Origin: Anaerolineales bacterium | GTDB taxonomy: Bacteria; Chloroflexota; Anaerolineae; Anaerolineales; Villigracilaceae | Assembly: GCA_014379595.1 (NCBI GenBank) | Contig: JACMLM010000069.1 | Span: 82,693 to 146,692 of the forward strand | DNA: 64,000 bases | Direction of reading: 5' to 3' | In this document: piece by piece, positions 18,406 through 26,864 of the stretch | Numbering within the stretch: position 1 is the first letter of the stretch | How the letters are laid out: the number at the start of each line of letters is the position of its first letter | Notes under the pieces: model-generated | Told to the model about the DNA's origin: nothing | The model's input: only the letters and a program-made list of their open reading frames with translations | Databases searched by the model: none | Made by a program: the position numbers and the translations under genes

Positions 18406-18482
18406 GGGCGCTTAGCTCAGTTGGTTAGAGCACTTCTTTTACACAGAAGGGGTCGGGGGTTCGAGTCCCTCAGCGCCCACCA
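18406..18482 (+). tRNA. tRNA-Val (anticodon UAC)
   Basis: 77 nt with CCA encoded (18480-18482). The acceptor GGGCGCT pairs with AGCGCCC. The D arm has AGCTCAGTTGGTTAGAGC, the anticodon stem CTTCT/AGAAG encloses TTTACAC with anticodon TAC, and the T arm contains GGTTCGAGTCC. It reads GUA and other valine codons by wobble. It is flanked by its own promoter and terminator. Confidence 0.97.
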
Positions 18483-18513
18483 AAAATCCCGCTTCGCGCG
18501 GGATTTTATTTTT
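18483..18513 (+). terminator. Terminator of tRNA-Val
   Basis: AAAATCCCGC (18483-18492) pairs with GCGGGATTTT (18498-18507), loop TTCGC, followed by ATTTTT. Confidence 0.9.
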
Positions 18514-18520
18514 AAGAGTA

Positions 18521-18590
18521 TGTCATTCTGAGTACAGCAAAGAATCCCGCCGCAGAGCGGCGGAGACCCTTCATTCCACTCAGGGTGATA
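18521..18590. repeat. Small dispersed palindromic element
   Basis: About 70 bp with imperfect terminal inverted repeats (TGTCATTCTGAGT and, at the other end, ACTCAGGGTGATA) and an inner hairpin CCGCCG-CAGAG-CGGCGG. The TGTCATTCTGAG...AGAATC form is familiar from intergenic repeats in many bacterial genomes. It lies between the tRNA terminator and the next promoter. Confidence 0.6.
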
Positions 18591-18636
18591 CTATTCCCTA
18601 TTCTCCATCCACTATTTCTACGTCTTTTCTCTCTGC

Positions 18637-18642
18637 TATAAT
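18637..18642 (+). promoter_or_regulatory. -10 box, leaderless type, before the SDR gene
   Basis: TATAAT ends 7 nt before the ATG at 18650 and no Shine-Dalgarno is present, so the transcript would begin at or next to the start codon. Confidence 0.6.
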
Positions 18643-18649
18643 CTCATCC

Positions 18650-19603
18650 ATGATTCTCGTCACAGGCGCAACAGGTTTTATTGGGCGTACGCTGATTCGT
18701 CAGCTTTCGTCCATTGGGTATCCAGTGCGTACATTGATCCGCCCATCCCTGCGGACTCCGCGCCTGCCTAAAGGCGTTCCAGTGGAAGTAGCAGTAGTGT
18801 CACTCGCCGATACTCGTGGTTTACGCGCAGCACTGAGAGATGTAGAGATCGTCTTTCATCTTGCCAGCGCAGAGAACCAAGGCAGTCGCGGCGATCTTGC
18901 AACGGCAGATATCAAAGGCACAGAAAATTTAGTAGAAGCAGCATCAGATGCGGGCGTGGATCGAATCGTATATCTTAGTCACATTGGCGCGGCGCGCTCT
19001 TCCGGGTATCCCGCTTTCAGAGCGAAAGGAATTGCCGAGGAGCACATCCGCAATGGAAAAGTTCCTTATACAATTTTGCGTACTTCGTTAGTGTATGGGC
19101 CTGAAGACCATTTCACCAACAATCTTTCTCGACTCATTCGTTCTTCATTTGGTGTATTTCCAATTCCATCCGGCGGGCGGACCGTAGTGCAGCCTGTGTG
19201 GGTGGAAGATTTGATCACCTGTATGTTATGGTCACTTGAAAATAAAGAGACACTCAATAAAGTTTATGAAATTGGCGGCAGTGAGTTCTTTACGCTGCAG
19301 CAAATTATAGAAACCATCATGGATGTTACACATAGACGGCGATATCTTTTGACCTTATCTCCGATCACGTTGCGTGCGATGACAGTTTTCTTTGAAAGTG
19401 TAATTCCTAATTTTCCGATCTCATCATTTTGGCTGGATTACTTCGCTGTGAATCGCACTTGTGCGGTTGATTCCATGCCGCGTATCTTTGGGTTGATGCC
19501 TGCGCGCTTCACTTATCGTCTTGATTATTTGATTCGCAAACCGTGGTATCAACGCATGTGGAATACAGTCACCGAAAGAGTTGCAGGCCTGCGCCCTCGT
19601 TAA
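18650..19603 (+). CDS. NAD(P)-binding SDR-family epimerase/dehydratase-like protein
   Basis: 317 aa. The N-terminus MILVTGATGFIGRTLIRQL is the extended-SDR nucleotide-binding motif. VFHLASAENQGS and YLSHIGAARSSGYPAFRAKGIAEEHI follow. The classical YxxxK is replaced by YPAFRAK, as in the atypical NDUFA9-like/NmrA-like branch, whose members often bind NAD(P)H without catalysing epimerisation. The C-terminal 100 residues have hydrophobic stretches. The substrate is unknown. It has no Shine-Dalgarno and probably uses a leaderless message. Confidence 0.8.
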   Translation: MILVTGATGFIGRTLIRQLSSIGYPVRTLIRPSLRTPRLPKGVPVEVAVVSLADTRGLRAALRDVEIVFHLASAENQGSRGDLATADIKGTENLVEAASDAGVDRIVYLSHIGAARSSGYPAFRAKGIAEEHIRNGKVPYTILRTSLVYGPEDHFTNNLSRLIRSSFGVFPIPSGGRTVVQPVWVEDLITCMLWSLENKETLNKVYEIGGSEFFTLQQIIETIMDVTHRRRYLLTLSPITLRAMTVFFESVIPNFPISSFWLDYFAVNRTCAVDSMPRIFGLMPARFTYRLDYLIRKPWYQRMWNTVTERVAGLRPR

Positions 19604-19609
19604 TGATTA

Positions 19610-19690
19610 ACTCACCGCGAAGCTCGCGAGGAGCGCAAAGAATCCTTTTGTTTTTCCTTCGTGGACTTTGTGTCCTTTGTGGTTAAAATT
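19610..19690. repeat. Widespread intergenic string of the CGTGGACTTTGTGTCC type
   Basis: A run resembling the low-complexity intergenic sequences built from (A/C)AAAG/GTGTCCTTTGTGG words; related runs occur at about 9182-9245, 33905-33975 and 54325-54400. It ends in TAAAAT, about 10 nt before the next ATG. Confidence 0.4.
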
Positions 19691-19699
19691 GTTTTTATT

Positions 19700-20578
19700 A
19701 TGTCAAACTTCAACATTCACTTGATCGAAAAACCAGAAGAAATGCGCCTTGTGGAAGAATTACAACGCGCTGTATGGACTGGTTCAGAAACTGATGTTGT
19801 TCCTTTGCCTATGCTGATCACCGCCGTTCATAACGGCGGGTTTGTGCTTGGCGCATTCATTGAAGAAAAAATTATCGGCTTTGTCCTTGGCATTCCCGGG
19901 CTTGAAACCACGCCTGACGGTCCGCGCCCAAAACATTGCTCGTACATGATGGGCATTCACCCAGATCATCGTGATGACGGTGTGGGCTTTGCCCTTAAAC
20001 GTGCGCAGTGGCAAATGGTTCGCCATCAAGGGCTTGACCACATCACCTGGACTTACGATCCTTTGATGAGCCGCAACGCTTATCTTAATATTGCAAAGCT
20101 TGGTGCGGTCTGCACCACGTATCGGCAGTCAGAATATGGTGAGATGCGCGATGGTTTAAATGCAGGCCTTCCATCCGACCGCTTTCAAGTGGATTGGTGG
20201 ATCAACACTGCCCGCGTAGAAAGAAGACTGGGCAAACGCTCACGCCCGACTCTTAAGTTGAATCATGTAGCTCGTTCCGGACTGCATCCCTTTTATGCGC
20301 TTCGCCCCTCGACCAATAACCTGCTTCGTCCACCCGAACATGTTCCAGCTTTTGAAGAGCGTCTGCTATTGGCTGAGATCCCCGGAGACTTCCTTGGCCT
20401 CAAAGCACAGGATTTCGCCCTCGCACGAGATTGGCGGTTCTTTACCCGCGAATTATTTGAAACCGCATTTGCAAAAGATTACATCATCACTGATTTCGTC
20501 TTTGACAAAAACGAAGGCAATCCGCGCGGCTTGTATGTATTGATTCACGGCGAAAGCACATTGGATGAATTTGAGTAG
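19700..20578 (+). CDS. GNAT-fold protein, COG3375 type
   Basis: 292 aa from ATG 19700; an in-frame alternative at 19661 lies in repeat sequence. The N-terminal half has GNAT features: GFVLGAFIEEKIIGFVLGIPG, then YMMGIHPDHRDDGVGFALKRAQWQMV, which matches the acetyl-CoA-binding turn. The C-terminal half (about 150-292) is specific to the COG3375 family of predicted acetyltransferases. The substrate is not known. No operon partner lies close by on the same strand. Confidence 0.75.
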   Translation: MSNFNIHLIEKPEEMRLVEELQRAVWTGSETDVVPLPMLITAVHNGGFVLGAFIEEKIIGFVLGIPGLETTPDGPRPKHCSYMMGIHPDHRDDGVGFALKRAQWQMVRHQGLDHITWTYDPLMSRNAYLNIAKLGAVCTTYRQSEYGEMRDGLNAGLPSDRFQVDWWINTARVERRLGKRSRPTLKLNHVARSGLHPFYALRPSTNNLLRPPEHVPAFEERLLLAEIPGDFLGLKAQDFALARDWRFFTRELFETAFAKDYIITDFVFDKNEGNPRGLYVLIHGESTLDEFE

Positions 20579-20651
20579 TTAACGCATGAGACGCCCTTGC
20601 GGACGTCTCAGCGGTTGGATGAGAGTACAGTTTATGTCGTTATGAGAACGA

Positions 20652-21380
20652 CTACCTCCGTGTGGATGAAGAATTGTTATTTTCGTTTCGGCCCATAGCT
20701 GTCATACCGACGGGGTGATATGTTGGTTCATTGATATTGCCATAGTTCGATGATGGAGCAGGTCGCGGCTTGGGTGCAGGCCGCGGATAATTAGTGCTTG
20801 AGGTCTGCGGTTGAGGCGGAGCAACGGGGCGAAAAGTATCGTTGCGATAGGATGTCGAACGTTGATGTGAATCCGCAAGTGAAAAGAGTCGTTCGCCTGC
20901 AACAGAGAATGTGCCAATGATGAGAACGCGAATCAACCAGACCATACCAGCTACAAAGATCGGTACTATCTTGATCATCGCAGCCTGACCAACAAGGGAG
21001 CCGCCTTCAGCAGTATGATTAAGGATGGCTACCGAAACACCCCACCAGGTAAGCATGGCATTGAATGCAGCAGCAAGCAGCCATGCGCCAAACAGATACC
21101 AGACTTCGGCAGGCTCATCGCGACCTTGTTCTGGAGTAAAGATGCGTGCAATACCGGCAAAGTCAATTCCGCAGAAGGCAAAAGCCAGCATCGTAGACCA
21201 TGGAATGCCTGCGAACTTCAGATCGCCGAGGACATCGCGTAAGGCAAATGAAGTTGTGCCAAAATTGAATACCTCAAAGGCAAGCAGGGCAGTAATCAGA
21301 ATGCTGCCAAAGATTGCACCACGTTTAAGGGATGCATTTTTTAGGAACGGAAGTAATTGGATATTAAGTGAACGGTTCAT
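20652..21380 (-). CDS. Four-helix membrane protein with proline-rich tail
   Basis: 242 aa from ATG 21380, with AAGGAG 7 nt upstream. Hydrophobic helices lie at about 20-38, 58-75, 93-115 and 130-155, followed by a cytoplasmic tail rich in Pro, Ser and Asn (about 175-242) with several PRPAP-type units. I do not recognise the family. Its promoter carries a palindrome of the GAAC-N4-GTTC type between -35 and -10, so it may be SOS-controlled. Confidence 0.65.
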   Translation of the reverse strand: MNRSLNIQLLPFLKNASLKRGAIFGSILITALLAFEVFNFGTTSFALRDVLGDLKFAGIPWSTMLAFAFCGIDFAGIARIFTPEQGRDEPAEVWYLFGAWLLAAAFNAMLTWWGVSVAILNHTAEGGSLVGQAAMIKIVPIFVAGMVWLIRVLIIGTFSVAGERLFSLADSHQRSTSYRNDTFRPVAPPQPQTSSTNYPRPAPKPRPAPSSNYGNINEPTYHPVGMTAMGRNENNNSSSTRR

Positions 21381-21428
21381 GGGAGTTCTCCTTGTTAGAA
21401 CCATAAATGGACGGGATTAACTTCTCCT

Positions 21429-21457
21429 AATATAGAACACTTGTTCTAATTTGTCAA
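21429..21457 (-). promoter_or_regulatory. Promoter with LexA-like box in the spacer
   Basis: Minus strand: TTGACA (21452-21457), 17-bp spacer, TATATT (21429-21434). The spacer contains a 16-bp inverted repeat, TAGAACA-CT-TGTTCTA (21433-21448), which includes GAAC-ACTT-GTTC (21435-21446), the core of the Gram-positive LexA site. Confidence 0.8.
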
Positions 21458-21570
21458 GTGTGGAACTATTGCAGGAGTATGGTTATTTATTAGTACACTA
21501 CAGATTGGGGTATTACAAATTGTGCAAGGTGGGTTATAAATACAAATCTTTACTAAATGAGGATAATCTT

Positions 21571-22542
21571 ATGAATTCACGCGATCTATTACGGATAACC
21601 AGCCGCACCTTTGCAATTGGAATTGAACGCCTGCCCAGAATTTTGTGCGACGCGGCCACAATCGCCTATTTGCTTTTAAGAGTATCAGACTATCTGGAAG
21701 ATAATGAAGAAATGGATTCCGAAGAAAAGGTTAAATTATTGAACCTGTGGATTAATATCCTTCGGGAAAATGAAAAGATCGAAACCCTCACCAACAAATT
21801 AACCAATGCAGATACCAATAATCCTGATGCGATCGTTGCCCAGCATTCAAAGGAAATATTATTGCGAATGCACTCCCTGCCCTATGAAGTTCAGGAGATC
21901 ATCATTCACCATGTGATCAACAGCACATCAGGAATGGCACGTTGGACGAAAAAGGGTTCCAATGTGAATGATGAAAAAGACCTTGATGATTATATGTTTG
22001 AGGTAGCTGGTCGCGTTGGATATTTGGTAACACAATTATTTGCATGGTACTCACTTACGATTCGCCGCAAGCAAAAAGAGATCATGCCACTTGCGCGTGA
22101 GTTTGGATTGGCGCTTCAGACAGTAAATGTCATCCGCGGATTGCGCGGAGATTTTGAGCGCGGTTGGGTCTATATACCCAGAAAATTTCTGACGGAAATG
22201 GGCCTTACCAAAGAACAACTCTTTGACCCTGAACACCGTGAGCAGGCCCTCAAAGTTTTAGATATGATGACGGATAAAGCCGAACGTCATCTCAAGTATG
22301 CCTTGCAATATGTAAAGTCACTGCCTTGGTGGCAGCATGGCATAAGACTCGGCTGCATTTTTCCGCTTATGTTTGCCATACGCACGTTGGCAGTCAGCCG
22401 GCACAATGCACAAGTATTTGATAATGAAACCAAGATCACGCGCAAAGAAGTAAAAAAGATCGTGTTGGATTCCACTCTGTGGGGTTGGTCAAACACCTGG
22501 TTGGATCGCTACTATCAAGAATTGAATGTCGCCAAGGAATAA
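21571..22542 (+). CDS. Squalene/phytoene synthase family protein
   Basis: 323 aa from ATG 21571, chosen for GAGG upstream and for alignment with the family start. The first aspartate-rich motif is intact (RVSDYLED, residues 37-44). The second, normally R-D-x-x-x-D, reads IRGLRGDFERGWVYIP, so its first Asp is Gly190. Family members condense two prenyl diphosphates head to head into phytoene, squalene or presqualene precursors. The altered site leaves activity open. No other carotenoid or hopanoid gene is adjacent. Confidence 0.8.
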   Translation: MNSRDLLRITSRTFAIGIERLPRILCDAATIAYLLLRVSDYLEDNEEMDSEEKVKLLNLWINILRENEKIETLTNKLTNADTNNPDAIVAQHSKEILLRMHSLPYEVQEIIIHHVINSTSGMARWTKKGSNVNDEKDLDDYMFEVAGRVGYLVTQLFAWYSLTIRRKQKEIMPLAREFGLALQTVNVIRGLRGDFERGWVYIPRKFLTEMGLTKEQLFDPEHREQALKVLDMMTDKAERHLKYALQYVKSLPWWQHGIRLGCIFPLMFAIRTLAVSRHNAQVFDNETKITRKEVKKIVLDSTLWGWSNTWLDRYYQELNVAKE

Positions 22543-22556
22543 TTGTTTTCTACTTT

Positions 22557-22596
22557 AAAACGAAAGCGGACGTTGAGCAACGTCCGCTTTCGTTTT
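22557..22596. terminator. Bidirectional terminator between convergent genes
   Basis: 18-bp perfect stem (22557-22574 with 22579-22596), GAGC loop, A- and T-runs at the ends. It overlaps the stop of the lipoprotein gene by 2 bp. Confidence 0.93.
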
Positions 22597-23122
22597 AAGG
22601 AGTAGCAACTGGCGCAGGCGTAAAGGTGGGAGGTGGAGCTGCCAGGGTAATACCAAGCAAACGTGCCATCTCAATATCATATTGTTCGTGAAAGCTGCGC
22701 GCCTGAGCAATGCCGGCATTGATCACTTCAACGCCAGTCTCATCTGTAGCGCTCATAAAAGTAATCAGGGTCTGCACTACTGTTCTCATGTGGTTGAGTT
22801 GTAATTGTTTAAGATCATTTAAACAAGCCGGCACAGATTGATCCTCAGCATCGCGCAGTATACGTTGCAGATCAGGGATGATCTGTATTAACTGCGTCTG
22901 TGGTGTGCCGGATGCCAGAATGGAATAATCGTCAAACTCACGCATCAGCTTGTTAACCTTGCCTGTTTCAGCCGGTAGATTTTCCTCCGAACACAGGTCG
23001 AGTGTAAGAGTGACTGTTGGTGGAACAGCAGTCACTTCTGGATCAGGCGCTGCTTTTTCACCACATGCGGCAAGCAACAAACTTAAGAACAGGATGGCGA
23101 GCAATATACTTCTTTTGAACAT
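22595..23122 (-). CDS. Lipoprotein of unknown function
   Basis: 175 aa from ATG 23122. A signal peptide MFKRSILLAILFLSLLLAAC ends in a lipobox with Cys20, followed by a short acidic/proline linker. The mature part is mostly helical (40-160) and ends in a Pro/Thr/Ala-rich tail. It should be anchored on the outer face of the cell membrane. No family was recognised. Confidence 0.7.
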   Translation of the reverse strand: MFKRSILLAILFLSLLLAACGEKAAPDPEVTAVPPTVTLTLDLCSEENLPAETGKVNKLMREFDDYSILASGTPQTQLIQIIPDLQRILRDAEDQSVPACLNDLKQLQLNHMRTVVQTLITFMSATDETGVEVINAGIAQARSFHEQYDIEMARLLGITLAAPPPTFTPAPVATP

Positions 23123-23244
23123 AGTCTTTTTCCATTCATACAGATTTGAGGGATGAGATATCTGTCTTTCAAATTGTAGCATTAGTTCAGAATTCTACTT
23201 CTGAACTAATATGAACGTGCCCGCAAAATTCATTGATGACTTCT

Positions 23245-23649
23245 CTACTTACTTACATCTGCAAGCGTGGTCTTTTCCAATTTCTGTGAAACATAATCAC
23301 GAACATCCTTAAACACCTTGCTCAATTTCTTTTCTTTCTCAATCGGCGTAGACTCGTAAAAATTCTCGCTCACAGATTCAGTGGGGGCGAGCGCACCATC
23401 AAACAGCCGAATTACTTCTGCAAGACTAATCTGGTTAGGATGTTTCGCAAGTTGATAGCCACCCTTTTGTCCCTTGGCACTGCGTAAGAAGTGAGCGCGT
23501 TTTAAAGCAAGCATTAACTGCTCTAAAAATTTTGGGGGGATACTTTGTGCAGTTGCAATTACATCTATGGAAATAAAACCTTCATTTTCATGACGTGCTA
23601 GATAGAGCAATGCAAGGAGCGCATACTCACTACGAGCGGTTAGTTTCAT
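23245..23649 (-). CDS. Rrf2 family transcriptional regulator
   Basis: 134 aa. The N-terminus MKLTARSEYALLALLYLAR and GGYQLAKHPNQISLAEVIRLFDG are diagnostic of Rrf2 winged-helix regulators. The protein contains no cysteine, so it cannot bind an Fe-S cluster as IscR or NsrR do; it is closer in this respect to CymR-type members. An inverted repeat upstream (23674-23692) could be its own operator. Targets are unknown. Confidence 0.9.
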   Translation of the reverse strand: MKLTARSEYALLALLYLARHENEGFISIDVIATAQSIPPKFLEQLMLALKRAHFLRSAKGQKGGYQLAKHPNQISLAEVIRLFDGALAPTESVSENFYESTPIEKEKKLSKVFKDVRDYVSQKLEKTTLADVSK

Positions 23650-23673
23650 AACAATTCCTACTTTTATAATCGG

Positions 23674-23692
23674 ATATACTGAAATAGTATAT
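23674..23692. promoter_or_regulatory. Inverted repeat upstream of the Rrf2 gene
   Basis: ATATACT-GAAAT-AGTATAT, 7-5-7, about 25 nt before the ATG at 23649. The location suits autoregulation. Confidence 0.5.
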
Positions 23693-23751
23693 TACAAAAA
23701 CAAGGTTGTCAAGTTATGCATTTTATCCCCAGCTGAACAAGGTTTTTCCTC

Positions 23752-23780
23752 TTGACATAATTCAGCCGTTGAATTATGAT
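23752..23780 (+). promoter_or_regulatory. pst operon promoter with 9-5-9 palindrome
   Basis: TTGACA (23752-23757), 17-bp spacer, TATGAT (23775-23780). CATAATTCA (23756-23764) and TGAATTATG (23770-23778) form a perfect inverted repeat that spans the spacer and touches both boxes. The predicted leader is about 125 nt. Confidence 0.85.
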
Positions 23781-23911
23781 TTTATCAACAAAGCCTATTG
23801 ACTTAGTAGGATATAAACTTAAAACAGACAAACCGGTTGTTTTTTTTATCCTGAAACCCTACTAACCTTATAGACTTTATATACATAAAAAGAACAAAGA
23901 GGAGCTAACTA

Positions 23912-24946
23912 ATGAAAAAACAACCCTTATCCATCTTATCTGTGCTAATTGCTACTTCCCTACTTTTGGCGGCTTGTGGGGCAGCCAACCCTACAGAAGC
24001 GCCTATTGCAGCCGATTTGGCAGCTACAGAAACAGTCGAAACTGAGCCAACAGAAGTTCCTACTGCTACTGAAGAACCACTTAGCGGGACCATCTCGGTT
24101 TCCGGTGCCTTCGCCCTTTATCCCATGATGACTGTCTGGGCCGACGAATTCCACAAACTTCATCCTGATGTTGAGTTTGATGTACAAGGCGGCGGTGCAG
24201 GCAAAGGCATGACGGACACAATTGCTGGTGCCGTAGATATCGGCATGATCTCTCGCACTATCAAAGAGGAAGAAACTGCCCAGGGGATCTTCTGGGTCGC
24301 GGTGACGAAAGATGCGGTGTTCCCAATCATCAATGTTGAAAATCCCGTTGCTGCTCAAATCCTTGAGAAGGGCATCACACAGGAAATCTTCAATAAGATT
24401 TATATTACTGGCGAAATTACAACTTGGGGTGAAGTAGTTGGTGACCCCACCATCACAGATGAAATTCATGTATTCACTCGTTCCGATGCTTCCGGTGCAG
24501 CCGAACAATGGTCTAAATTTTCTGGCGGTACAGTTCAGGACGATCTCAAGGGCGTTGCTGTCAATGGTGAACCTGCGATTTTAGGTGAAATCATTAAAGA
24601 TCCGTTAGCAATTGGTTACGGCAATTTGAACAGCATCTTTGACTTGAGCAGCGGCAATCTCGTTCCTGGAATTGTCATCCCGCCCATTGATATTGATAAC
24701 AATGGACAAGCTGACGCTGTTGAAATTTATAAGGTCAAGGAGGATGCGTTCGGCGCAGTTGCAAACGGCACATATCCATCGCCTCCCGCTCGCTTCGAGA
24801 ACCTTGCTACTTTGGGTAAACCCGAAGGCTTAGAACTAGCTTTCATCGAATGGATATTAACAGATGGTCAGCAGTATCTCGAATCTGCAGGTTTCGTGCC
24901 TCTCACTCCTGAGCAACAAGCTGAGTCGCTTGCAAAACTCAAATGA
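23912..24946 (+). CDS. pstS: Phosphate ABC transporter, substrate-binding lipoprotein
   Basis: 344 aa. Lipoprotein signal peptide with LLLAACG lipobox at about residue 21, a Thr/Glu/Pro-rich linker (25-57), then a PstS-type periplasmic-binding fold. GTISVSGAFALYPMM, GGGAGKGM, VDIGMISRTI and RSDASGAAEQW are phosphate-binding motifs of the family. It captures phosphate for PstCAB. The stop overlaps the start of pstC (ATGA). GAGGAG precedes the ATG. Confidence 0.95.
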   Translation: MKKQPLSILSVLIATSLLLAACGAANPTEAPIAADLAATETVETEPTEVPTATEEPLSGTISVSGAFALYPMMTVWADEFHKLHPDVEFDVQGGGAGKGMTDTIAGAVDIGMISRTIKEEETAQGIFWVAVTKDAVFPIINVENPVAAQILEKGITQEIFNKIYITGEITTWGEVVGDPTITDEIHVFTRSDASGAAEQWSKFSGGTVQDDLKGVAVNGEPAILGEIIKDPLAIGYGNLNSIFDLSSGNLVPGIVIPPIDIDNNGQADAVEIYKVKEDAFGAVANGTYPSPPARFENLATLGKPEGLELAFIEWILTDGQQYLESAGFVPLTPEQQAESLAKLK

Positions 24947-25935
24947 GTCAAGTAGATCCCTTACTTTCCAATCAAACAAAGAACCAAGCAGAAGGCCGGC
25001 ATCCCCGGCCTTCTGCCACGCTTCGTGCTCGTCAAGATCAAGCCGCACGTCGCGCATTTTTCATATTCACTTTATTACCAGTCCTGCTGATTCTCTTCAT
25101 CACGGTCGCATTATTTTTTCGCTCCTGGCCAATCATCAGTGAATATGGTTTATCCGATCTACTTTTTGGTCAGGTTTGGAAACCTAATAAAGGTTTGTTT
25201 GGTTTCTGGCCCTTCATCCTTGGCACAGTTTGGGTAACAGTAGTTGGAGTGGTGTTGGCTGTGCCACTTTGTATATTGGCATCTATCTATCTAGCAGAGT
25301 ATGCTCACACCAAAACACGTTCATTTGCAAAACCTATATTGGATTTATTAGCCGCCATTCCACCTGTCGTATATGGTGTGTGGGGTCTGCTGGCTATCGT
25401 GCCATTTGTAGATGACGTACTCGCTCCTCTCTCTACCCGTTGGCTTGGTTCTATTTCGATCTTCAGTGTCAACCAACCGACAGGCTTTAACATCCTCTCC
25501 GCTGGGATTGTATTGGCAGTGATGATTGCACCATTAATCATTTCTGTGATGTATGAGATCTTTTCTACAGTCCTTAATGATTTGCGCCATGCATCTTTGG
25601 CAGTTGGTGCCACCCAATGGCAGACCATTCGGAATGTTGTTCTGCCACAAGTTGGTCCTGGTATTCTCGCCGCGATTGTTCTCGGTGCATCTCGTGCGCT
25701 TGGTGAAACCATTGCCGTTTTAATGGTAGTTGGTAACATCCCGCAGATTCCAACCTCGATCTTTGATTCAGCATATCCACTTCCGGCGCTGATCGCCAAT
25801 AACTACGGCGAGATGATGTCCATCCCTTTATACGATGCGGCCCTGTTAAGTGCTGCGCTTGTTTTACTGGTGGTCATCTTGATCTTCAATATCCTTTCCA
25901 TTATCGTACTGCAGCGAATGACGAGGAAAAAATGA
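24943..25935 (+). CDS. pstC: Phosphate ABC transporter permease
   Basis: 330 aa. Six hydrophobic helices with the permease EAA-type loop (AVGATQWQTIRNVVLPQVGPGILAA). The N-terminal 35 residues are charged and cytoplasmic, as in PstC. The gene overlaps both pstS and pstA by 4 bp, showing translational coupling. Confidence 0.95.
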   Translation: MSQVDPLLSNQTKNQAEGRHPRPSATLRARQDQAARRAFFIFTLLPVLLILFITVALFFRSWPIISEYGLSDLLFGQVWKPNKGLFGFWPFILGTVWVTVVGVVLAVPLCILASIYLAEYAHTKTRSFAKPILDLLAAIPPVVYGVWGLLAIVPFVDDVLAPLSTRWLGSISIFSVNQPTGFNILSAGIVLAVMIAPLIISVMYEIFSTVLNDLRHASLAVGATQWQTIRNVVLPQVGPGILAAIVLGASRALGETIAVLMVVGNIPQIPTSIFDSAYPLPALIANNYGEMMSIPLYDAALLSAALVLLVVILIFNILSIIVLQRMTRKK

Positions 25936-26804
25936 GTCTCTTTACGAAAAAACACTGGCAAAGACGTCACGTGATGGAAGCCTTTATGAAATTCATCATG
26001 CGGGTTTCCCTGGCAATTGTGGCAGGCGCACTTGGCTTGATCTTATGGATCATCATTGTGCGCGGCCTGCCGTCCCTTTCCTGGGATATGGTCTCAAAGA
26101 TCCCGGAAGGCGGTTACTACATGGGCAAAGAGGGTGGCATTCTCAATGCAATCATTGGCTCAGCATATCTGGCAACTGGCGGCACATTATTAGCCATGCT
26201 ATTTAGCATACCGATTGCGCTTTATCTCAAAACTTATCTCGGCGATTCAAAGTGGGGTCAATATGTTCGCCTTTCATTGGATGTGCTTTGGGGTATCCCA
26301 TCCATTGTCTATGGCGCTTTTGGGTTCACATTGATGATCGCTCTTGGTATGCGTGCTTCATTATTAGCTGGCATCATCATCCTGGCATTCATCGAACTAC
26401 CGATCATGACTCGCGCCATGGATGAGGTCATTCGCCGCATGCCCATTGACCTGGAACATGCTGCACTTGCACTAGGTTCAACAAAACTCGAAGTGGCATT
26501 GCGTGTGGTCATCCGTCAGATGCTTCCAGGTATCACAACTGCAATTTTATTAGGTTTTGGCCGTGGCATCGGTGATGCGGCTTCTGTATTATTTACGGCA
26601 GGTTACACAGATAGAATCCCTACCTCATTAATGCGTCCTACAGCCTCTTTACCTTTGGCTGTATTCTTTCAACTTGGTTCACCTTATCCCGAAGTACAGC
26701 AACGCGGATATGCGGCTGCATTAATTCTCACGATCATAGTTCTTGCAGTCAGCCTTGGCTCGCGCTGGTTGTCAGCAAGATTAAATAAATATACAGTCAA
26801 ATGA
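25932..26804 (+). CDS. pstA: Phosphate ABC transporter permease
   Basis: 290 aa. Membrane permease with the EAA loop (ALGSTKLEVALRVVIRQMLPGITTAILLGFGRGIGDAA). It pairs with PstC to form the membrane channel. The start overlaps pstC by 4 bp and pstB begins 60 bp downstream. Confidence 0.95.
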   Translation: MSLFTKKHWQRRHVMEAFMKFIMRVSLAIVAGALGLILWIIIVRGLPSLSWDMVSKIPEGGYYMGKEGGILNAIIGSAYLATGGTLLAMLFSIPIALYLKTYLGDSKWGQYVRLSLDVLWGIPSIVYGAFGFTLMIALGMRASLLAGIIILAFIELPIMTRAMDEVIRRMPIDLEHAALALGSTKLEVALRVVIRQMLPGITTAILLGFGRGIGDAASVLFTAGYTDRIPTSLMRPTASLPLAVFFQLGSPYPEVQQRGYAAALILTIIVLAVSLGSRWLSARLNKYTVK

Positions 26805-26864
26805 CTCTGGAGTCAGACAGCTCACTTGCCCGGCAGGTGCTGTCCACTCCAAAAAGGAAATAAC

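Noticed and set aside
23821..23911. Riboswitch or attenuator in the pstS leader
   Set aside because: AACCGGTT followed by T-run lacks a loop and no known riboswitch pattern was recognised.
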